From Anaerolineales bacterium UBA1136 (GTDB lineage: Bacteria; Chloroflexota; Anaerolineae; Anaerolineales; UBA11657): DNA of 6,535 nt. The DNA is taken from contig DCAJ01000112.1 in the NCBI GenBank assembly GCA_002311455.1, positions 317 through 6,851 on the forward strand, read 5' to 3'. The translations under genes were made by a program, and so were the position numbers. Shown piece after piece: positions 1 to 3,837 of the stretch. Within the stretch, counting starts at the first letter, position 1, and each line of letters begins with the position of its first letter. The notes under the pieces were generated by a model. That model was not told the DNA's origin, made no database searches, and worked only from the letters and a program-made list of their open reading frames with translations.

Positions 1-1
1 T

Positions 2-1660
2 AGAAGATTAACTTTGCCACTAGGATTATTAGCTGCTGCTACTGAAAAGATTACAGCGGGAAATTTGGCCGATCCAGTAGACATAGATGGTCCAGATGAA
101 GTTGGTAGGCTAGGTGAGGCGTTTGAACGTATGAGAACACGTGTGCGTTCTCAGGTTGATGAGCTCAGCATATTACTAGATGCTTCACGTTCTGTGGCAG
201 GCAGCCTAAAGTTAGAAGAGTGTCTTCCGCCAATATTAGATGGTGCATTGAGTGTAACGGACGCTGTGGGAGCTCGTTTGCTACTAAAATCTTTTAATAG
301 TAGGAACGCCGATGTGCAAACTTACTCCTCTGGCCCTGCATCCGTTGAGATGATGGGTTTCGATGCTAGCATATTCGATTTGGTGGAGAATGATGGTCAG
401 ATTATAACTATTGAGAATGTATCGCGTGCGCGTGCAGTCCTTGATATTCGATCGGATAAATATCCTTTACAGGCAATAATAGCTTTGCCTGTACAACATG
501 AAACCAGTCTTATTGGAGTACTGTGGTTGGGCTACGCTAATCCACATATTTTCTCTCGATCCGAATCTGATTTGTTGATGACTCTAGCTAGCCAAGCTGC
601 GGTTGCTATAGCAAATTCTCGTTTGTTCGAGGCTAGCGAGGGTGGTCGACAGCAGCTTGATGCTATCCTTACAGCAACACCTGATGCCATTATTGTTACA
701 GATCCCAAGCTTCGTTTAGTGCTCGTTAACCCGGCTGCGGAGGATATTTTTGATTTAAAGGGCAAGAAAATTGCTGGTAGGCGAATAAATGAAATTATTC
801 ATCAACCGCAGTTAGCTGTTGCGCTCCATTCAAGTGATGAACGCACATCATCGCATGAGATAAAGCTTCCAGATGGTCGGACATTCTCTGGATCGACATC
901 TTCCATTTTGCGTCAGGATGGATCGATTATTGGACGTTTAGCTGTACTACGTGATGTAACGGAATTTAAAGAGCTAGATCAACAAAAGACTGATGCTATT
1001 GAAGCAGTGAGTAATGATTTAAAAGGCCCATTGGCTCTAATGCAAGGATATTCTACTATGTTGCCAATGGTTGGTAAGCTCAACAATCGTCAAACCGAAT
1101 TTGCTGAAAAGATAGCAGCTGGAGTCGAGCAGATGAGCAACTTGATTGAAGATGTGCTTGACTTGCATCGTATCGAATCTGCTGTAGGATCAAATATACA
1201 AGAATTAGATATGGGTGACATAGTTCAGAATCAGACAGAAGAAATCAAATCAGTTGCAGTTTCAAGAGGGATACAGCTTGTCTGTTCAGTGGCAGCTGGA
1301 ATCGAATTGATCTCAGGAGATGAAAGTATGCTTGGCCGTGCTACCCGACATTTGTTGGATAATTCTCTAAAGTACACTTCATCTGGCGGTACAGTACAAG
1401 TAAATGTGCAGATGAGTAAATCTGAAGTGGAAATATCCGTAGCAGATAGTGGGGTTGGTATCTCTCGAGCTGACCAGGATAGACTTTTCGAGAAGTTTTA
1501 TCGAGTGCATGGGCAACAAGATGCTGATTCGGTTGGAAGTGGTCTGGGTTTGTCATTCGTAAAATCAATTGTTGAACGACATGGTGGACGAGTATGGCTT
1601 GAGAGTCAACTAGGTCAGGGCAGTACGTTCTATTTTGCACTTCCTGTTCAGGATCATTAA
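2..1660 (+). CDS. Sensor histidine kinase, 5'-truncated by window edge (HAMP-GAF-PAS-HisKA-HATPase_c), phosphoacceptor His replaced by Asn
   Basis: The reading frame is open to the left edge, and codons 2-13 (RRLT) continue the HAMP consensus, so the TTG at 14 is internal and the sensor and membrane segments lie outside. Numbering from that TTG as residue 1, the domains are: HAMP about 1-50 (GNLADPV, DEVGRLGEAFERM); a GAF-like domain about 55-205; PAS about 213-318 (ATPDAIIVTD, VNPAAEDIF); HisKA about 325-392; and HATPase_c about 430-545. The ATP site looks complete: N450 in LLDNSLKY, D478 in DSGVGI, LFEKFYR at 491-497, and GSGLGL at 508-513. The HisKA motif reads SNDLKGP, where the family has S-H-[DE]-L-[RK]-x-P, so residue 334 (codon 1013-1015, AAT) is Asn instead of the autophosphorylated His. 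The protein is therefore either a degenerate kinase, a transphosphorylating partner, or affected by a C-to-A change. No response regulator gene is visible, the next gene has its own promoter, and no terminator is obvious after the stop. Confidence 0.9.
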   Translation, partial: RRLTLPLGLLAAATEKITAGNLADPVDIDGPDEVGRLGEAFERMRTRVRSQVDELSILLDASRSVAGSLKLEECLPPILDGALSVTDAVGARLLLKSFNSRNADVQTYSSGPASVEMMGFDASIFDLVENDGQIITIENVSRARAVLDIRSDKYPLQAIIALPVQHETSLIGVLWLGYANPHIFSRSESDLLMTLASQAAVAIANSRLFEASEGGRQQLDAILTATPDAIIVTDPKLRLVLVNPAAEDIFDLKGKKIAGRRINEIIHQPQLAVALHSSDERTSSHEIKLPDGRTFSGSTSSILRQDGSIIGRLAVLRDVTEFKELDQQKTDAIEAVSNDLKGPLALMQGYSTMLPMVGKLNNRQTEFAEKIAAGVEQMSNLIEDVLDLHRIESAVGSNIQELDMGDIVQNQTEEIKSVAVSRGIQLVCSVAAGIELISGDESMLGRATRHLLDNSLKYTSSGGTVQVNVQMSKSEVEISVADSGVGISRADQDRLFEKFYRVHGQQDADSVGSGLGLSFVKSIVERHGGRVWLESQLGQGSTFYFALPVQDH

Positions 1661-1716
1661 TGGTGCATAGTAGATTTTGTCTAAGAGGCTATATTTGAAC
1701 TTCGGTCTTGCCGTCA

Positions 1717-1733
1717 GCATTTATTTGCATTTA
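1717..1733 (+). repeat. Short direct repeat GCATTTA x2 at 10-bp period over the -35 region
   Basis: The 7-mer GCATTTA occurs at 1717-1723 and again at 1727-1733, so the copies are exactly one helical turn apart. The second copy runs into the proposed -35 hexamer at 1730-1735. Same-face repeats over a -35 could be an operator for a regulator. A 7-mer repeated in AT-rich DNA can also arise by chance, and no cognate regulator is known. Confidence 0.3.
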
Positions 1734-1758
1734 CAAGAATTGGTCGGTGTGGTAGACT
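1730..1758 (+). promoter_or_regulatory. Sigma70-type promoter for rpsF-rpsR, with extended -10
   Basis: The -35 is TTTACA (1730-1735, 5 of 6 to TTGACA). A 17-bp spacer separates it from the -10 TAGACT (1753-1758, 4 of 6 to TATAAT). The spacer ends in TGG (1750-1752), the extended -10 element. Transcription would start near 1764-1766, giving a leader of about 95 nt before the rpsF GTG. This is the best promoter match in the gap between the kinase and rpsF. It fits an operon that must be expressed independently of the kinase. Confidence 0.65.
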
Positions 1759-1759
1759 G

Positions 1760-1774
1760 TTGCTCTGCGAGCAA
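1760..1774 (+). repeat. Perfect 6-bp inverted repeat at the predicted transcription start
   Basis: TTGCTC (1760-1765) and GAGCAA (1769-1774) are perfect inverted copies around TGC. If transcription starts near 1765 the left arm is largely untranscribed, so this would act as DNA (a possible protein site) and not as an RNA hairpin. No T-run follows, which argues against an intrinsic terminator. In the transcript, GCGAG (1767-1771) could instead pair with CTCGC (1785-1789), just before and competing by one base with the rpsF leader stem. Confidence 0.35.
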
Positions 1775-1788
1775 GGCATTAATTCTCG

Positions 1789-1845
1789 CTTTCCGCTCCT
1801 ATTTATTATCTTCTAGGATAAAAAAGGGGCATATTCCGAGGAAAG
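1789..1845 (+). promoter_or_regulatory. Putative S6:S18-binding leader RNA motif upstream of rpsF
   Basis: Two helices can be drawn by hand. The outer helix is CTTTCC (1789-1794) with GGAAAG (1840-1845), six Watson-Crick pairs. The inner helix stacks directly on its 5' strand and is GCTCCT (1795-1800) with AGGGGC (1825-1830), six pairs including one G-U. All unpaired bases between the helices lie on the 3' side, at 1831-1839, and contain CCG at 1836-1838. The 24-nt loop is A/T rich. Published S6:S18 autoregulatory leaders of rpsF mRNAs have an asymmetric loop with a conserved CCG that mimics the 16S rRNA site. Placement immediately before rpsF, and overlap of the outer helix with the ribosome-binding site, fit translational repression by the S6:S18 complex. 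The fold is seen in the sequence; the family assignment and repression are inferred. Confidence 0.7.
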
Positions 1846-1850
1846 AGGTG
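1842..1850 (+). promoter_or_regulatory. rpsF: Ribosome-binding site of rpsF, partly inside the leader stem
   Basis: AAAGAGGTG lies 8 nt before the GTG start at 1859 and, with the following AT, nearly matches the anti-Shine-Dalgarno complement AAAGGAGGTGAT, lacking one G. It selects the GTG as the start codon. Bases 1842-1845 also form the 3' strand of the outer leader helix, so closing that helix would hide part of the site. Confidence 0.75.
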
Positions 1851-1858
1851 ATTTAACA

Positions 1859-2308
1859 GTGAGAAACTACGAAATTGCGGTCATAATAAGTCCAGATCTT
1901 AACGATCAATCTTTAGTAGATCTGAAAGAAACTATTAAAGATTGGATAATATCCTCTGGAGGAGAAGTTGCTTTAGTAGATGATAGGGGTCAGCGTAAGA
2001 TGGCGTACCAGATAGAGAAAAAGCGAGAAGGACATTACATTTCCTGGTATTCAAGCCTTTTGCCATCTGGTCCTTCTGAAGTAGAAAGGCAGATGCGTCT
2101 AAACGAGAATATTTTGAGATTTATGATAATCAAATCTGATATACCTGTCGAGCCTAATGAAAAATCAATGTCAGTTGAGTCTGACAGCAATGTTGCTGAG
2201 ACAGCTGCATCAATTGGAATCTCAGAAGAGATTACAGAAGGTGATAAAGTTACAGAAGTAGAAGTAGATGAGGTTTCGGGCGAAGAACAGGAAGAGGAGT
2301 CTGGATAA
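1859..2308 (+). CDS. rpsF: 30S ribosomal protein S6 with long acidic C-terminal tail
   Basis: S6 binds 16S rRNA in the 30S platform as a heterodimer with S18. Residues 1-100 are the normal S6 fold: it opens MRNYEIAVIISPDL, then has a basic strand (DDRGQRKMAYQIEKKREGHY at 41-60), and ends with ERQMRLNENILRFMIIK at 76-92. The GTG start at 1859 gives the conserved N-terminus and follows a good ribosome-binding site. The protein is 149 residues, against roughly 95-100 for a minimal bacterial S6. The extra segment, residues 101-149, carries 17 Asp/Glu and only 2 Lys, ends EEQEEESG, and is probably disordered. The stop TAA overlaps the ATG of rpsR by one base, so translation of the two is likely coupled. 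A sigma70-type promoter and a probable S6:S18 leader motif lie just upstream. Confidence 0.97.
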   Translation: MRNYEIAVIISPDLNDQSLVDLKETIKDWIISSGGEVALVDDRGQRKMAYQIEKKREGHYISWYSSLLPSGPSEVERQMRLNENILRFMIIKSDIPVEPNEKSMSVESDSNVAETAASIGISEEITEGDKVTEVEVDEVSGEEQEEESG

Positions 2309-2310
2309 TG
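2293..2310 (+). promoter_or_regulatory. rpsR: rpsF stop / rpsR start overlap (TAATG) with ribosome-binding site inside rpsF
   Basis: The rpsF stop TAA (2306-2308) and the rpsR start ATG (2308-2310) share one A. A Shine-Dalgarno sequence, AGAGGAG (2293-2299), lies within the acidic-tail codons of rpsF, 8 nt before the ATG. This arrangement suits ribosome reinitiation and matched output of the two partner proteins. Confidence 0.8.
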
Positions 2311-2559
2311 ACATTTCACAGAGGTTCTAGTAGGTCATATAACAAGAGACCTAGTGTATGCCAATTTTGTGTAGATAAAGTTACTAATTTGGACTATAAG
2401 AATCTGGATGTCCTAGTCAAACAAACTGATCCAGAGGGCAAAATAAGGCCAAGACGTCGTACGGGAACTTGTGCACGTCATCAGCGCATGGTAGCTATTG
2501 CCATAAAACGTGCTAGGCATATGGCTTTGTTAGCTTTTGATCGAGGCAGTTGGATCTAG
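2308..2559 (+). CDS. rpsR: 30S ribosomal protein S18, Cys-containing (possible zinc-binding) form
   Basis: S18 (83 residues, typical length) partners S6 on the 30S platform. The family core is clear: NLDYKNLDVLVKQTDPEGKI (27-46), then RPRRRTGTCARHQRMVAIAIKRARHMALL. Four potential metal ligands are present: C18 and C21 in CQFC, C55, and H58 in CARH. This resembles the cysteine-bearing form of S18, so zinc binding is plausible, though inferred. The ATG overlaps the rpsF stop and has its own Shine-Dalgarno sequence. The gene directly follows rpsF, with no ssb between them, and no rplI follows it. The next gene begins 30 bp after its stop. Confidence 0.97.
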   Translation: MTFHRGSSRSYNKRPSVCQFCVDKVTNLDYKNLDVLVKQTDPEGKIRPRRRTGTCARHQRMVAIAIKRARHMALLAFDRGSWI

Positions 2560-2566
2560 ATATAAC
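2537..2566 (+). promoter_or_regulatory. Candidate internal promoter for the foldase gene
   Basis: TTGATC (2537-2542, 4 of 6 to the -35 consensus), an 18-bp spacer and TATAAC (2561-2566, 5 of 6 to the -10) lie across the end of rpsR. A start near 2573 would give a very short leader of about 17 nt before the ATG at 2590, where no Shine-Dalgarno sequence is visible. Such matches are common by chance in AT-rich DNA, and read-through from rpsF-rpsR is the simpler alternative. Confidence 0.3.
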
Positions 2567-2589
2567 TCATCTAATTAATACTAATAAAC

Positions 2590-3786
2590 ATGAGTAGTAA
2601 AACAGGTCAAAGATCCGGGCGATTGTCGCGGCGGCGGGTTAGTCGTGATCGTGTACTTAGAACATGGTTGTTGTCAGCAACATCAGCAGTTGCGTTAATC
2701 CTAGTTGGATTACTCGGATATGGTATCGTCGAAAAATACTGGATTATCCCTCATAAAACTGTAGCCACAGTTGGTGAACACGAAATATCTCTGGAACTAT
2801 TGCAGCAGCATACTCATTACCGGAGAATGCAGATGCTGAATCAATACATTTCCTATTTAGATCTTCTTCAATATGCTGGAGATCAGCGAAACCAAGTGCA
2901 GGATTTACTAGATCAGATTGATAAAGAGCTGAAAGATCCAGTTGTGCTTACGCGAAGTATTATGGATGAATTGATTAACATGCATTTAATTTTCGATGAA
3001 TCACAGATGCGAAACATTGTAATAGATGAAGATGAAATTGAAACTGCTATAAGGATTTATTTTGGGTACGAATCGGGCACCAAAGCCATGTCTTCAGTTA
3101 GTGCTGAAACTAATGACATAGATAGTGATGGTGAGACTCCAACTACACAATCTCCAACTGCGACCCCATACACTATGGAAGCGTATGAGGAGAACTATAG
3201 GACTTATTTTGAGGAAATAAATATTGATACTGGAATGAATGAAAATACATTCAGATCATTGTTTGAAAACAAGCTGCGTACTGAAAAATTACGTAATGTC
3301 ATAGGAGAAGAACAGCAGTTCTTGGAAGAGGAGCAAGTGTATGTGAAACATATATTACTGTCATTGGATAATCTAGAGGCAGCGGCGGGTGTACTTGCTC
3401 GTGCTTTAGAAGATGAGGATTTCGATAAATTAGCCTTGGAGTTCTCTGACGATGTGTCTAATGCTGATGCAGGTGGAGATTTGGGTTGGGTTGCTAAGGG
3501 TGAAATGGTCAATAGTTTCGAACAAGTCATATTCTTAGCAGACGTGGGAGTAGTGCCTGAATTAGTGGCCACCCAGTTTGGATTGCACATAGTAAAAGTT
3601 GTTGAAAAGCAAGTGAGGTCGTTACCCGATAGTGTGGTTGATCAACGGAGGGTACTTGCCTTTAACGAGTGGCTTTCAGAAATGCGCTCAACTACTAGTA
3701 TAGATATTCTAGATTGGTGGAAACCCTACGCTCCTATAAAACCAACTCTGCAGGGTACATACGATAGAATTAACGAATCAAAGTAG
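2590..3786 (+). CDS. Membrane-anchored peptidyl-prolyl cis-trans isomerase, PpiC/SurA-like (parvulin) foldase
   Basis: Parvulins isomerise X-Pro bonds, and extracytoplasmic ones help exported proteins to fold. This protein of 398 residues has a strongly basic N-terminus (residues 7-24, many Arg), one hydrophobic segment at about 27-47, and then an extracytoplasmic part. Residues about 58-245 look like a SurA-type N-terminal chaperone region (VGEHEISLELL, then LTRSIMDELINMHLIFDE). It is interrupted at about 166-196 by a low-complexity Ser/Thr/Pro/acidic stretch. The parvulin domain spans about 249-341: VYVKHILLSLD, EFSDDVSNADAGGDLGWVAKG, FEQVIFL and QFGLHIVKV. The two conserved histidines are H254 and H333. 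A 57-residue tail follows, with WWKPYAP. No lipobox cysteine is present, so it is a signal-anchor protein, not a PrsA-type lipoprotein. ATG 2590 is the first start after an in-frame stop at 2572, but it has no Shine-Dalgarno sequence. The specific orthologue name is uncertain. Confidence 0.9.
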   Translation: MSSKTGQRSGRLSRRRVSRDRVLRTWLLSATSAVALILVGLLGYGIVEKYWIIPHKTVATVGEHEISLELLQQHTHYRRMQMLNQYISYLDLLQYAGDQRNQVQDLLDQIDKELKDPVVLTRSIMDELINMHLIFDESQMRNIVIDEDEIETAIRIYFGYESGTKAMSSVSAETNDIDSDGETPTTQSPTATPYTMEAYEENYRTYFEEINIDTGMNENTFRSLFENKLRTEKLRNVIGEEQQFLEEEQVYVKHILLSLDNLEAAAGVLARALEDEDFDKLALEFSDDVSNADAGGDLGWVAKGEMVNSFEQVIFLADVGVVPELVATQFGLHIVKVVEKQVRSLPDSVVDQRRVLAFNEWLSEMRSTTSIDILDWWKPYAPIKPTLQGTYDRINESK

Positions 3787-3837
3787 CTTAACTGGAGTAT
3801 TTATCTATTAGTCTTTGCTGCTCATCACACAGATTTG
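3787..3837. other. Convergent intergenic gap, no recognisable terminator
   Basis: These 51 bp separate the stop of the foldase gene from the stop of the oppositely oriented SMC gene. I looked for a GC-rich hairpin followed by a T-run on either strand and found none. Termination here may be factor-dependent, or the two transcripts may overlap at their 3' ends. Confidence 0.5.

Noticed and set aside
14..16. TTG as the start codon of the kinase
   Set aside because: The frame is open to the window edge, and the four codons before it fit the HAMP consensus, so the gene starts upstream.
1341..1640. A 99-codon open frame on the minus strand inside the kinase gene
   Set aside because: It is fully antisense to the HATPase_c domain, has no recognisable domain, and is expected as a shadow of a long coding region.
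1661..1720. Intrinsic terminator after the kinase gene
   Set aside because: The best local hairpin (around the TTCG near 1700) has only about two good pairs and no T-run.
1911..1981. An 11-bp direct repeat, CTTTAGTAGAT, at 1911 and 1971 within rpsF
   Set aside because: Both copies fall in conserved S6 coding sequence (SLVDL and ALVDD) and are explained by similar codons. Two copies exactly 60 bp apart are probably coincidence.
2035..2319. A minus-strand open frame opposite rpsF, Ser/Thr rich
   Set aside because: Its Ser-rich composition is simply the antisense reading of the acidic S6 tail codons. rpsF is unambiguous.
3204..3590. A 128-codon minus-strand open frame inside the foldase gene
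   Set aside because: It is antisense to the conserved parvulin domain, with Ser/Lys/Asn-rich low-complexity translation and no ribosome-binding site or homology that I recognise.
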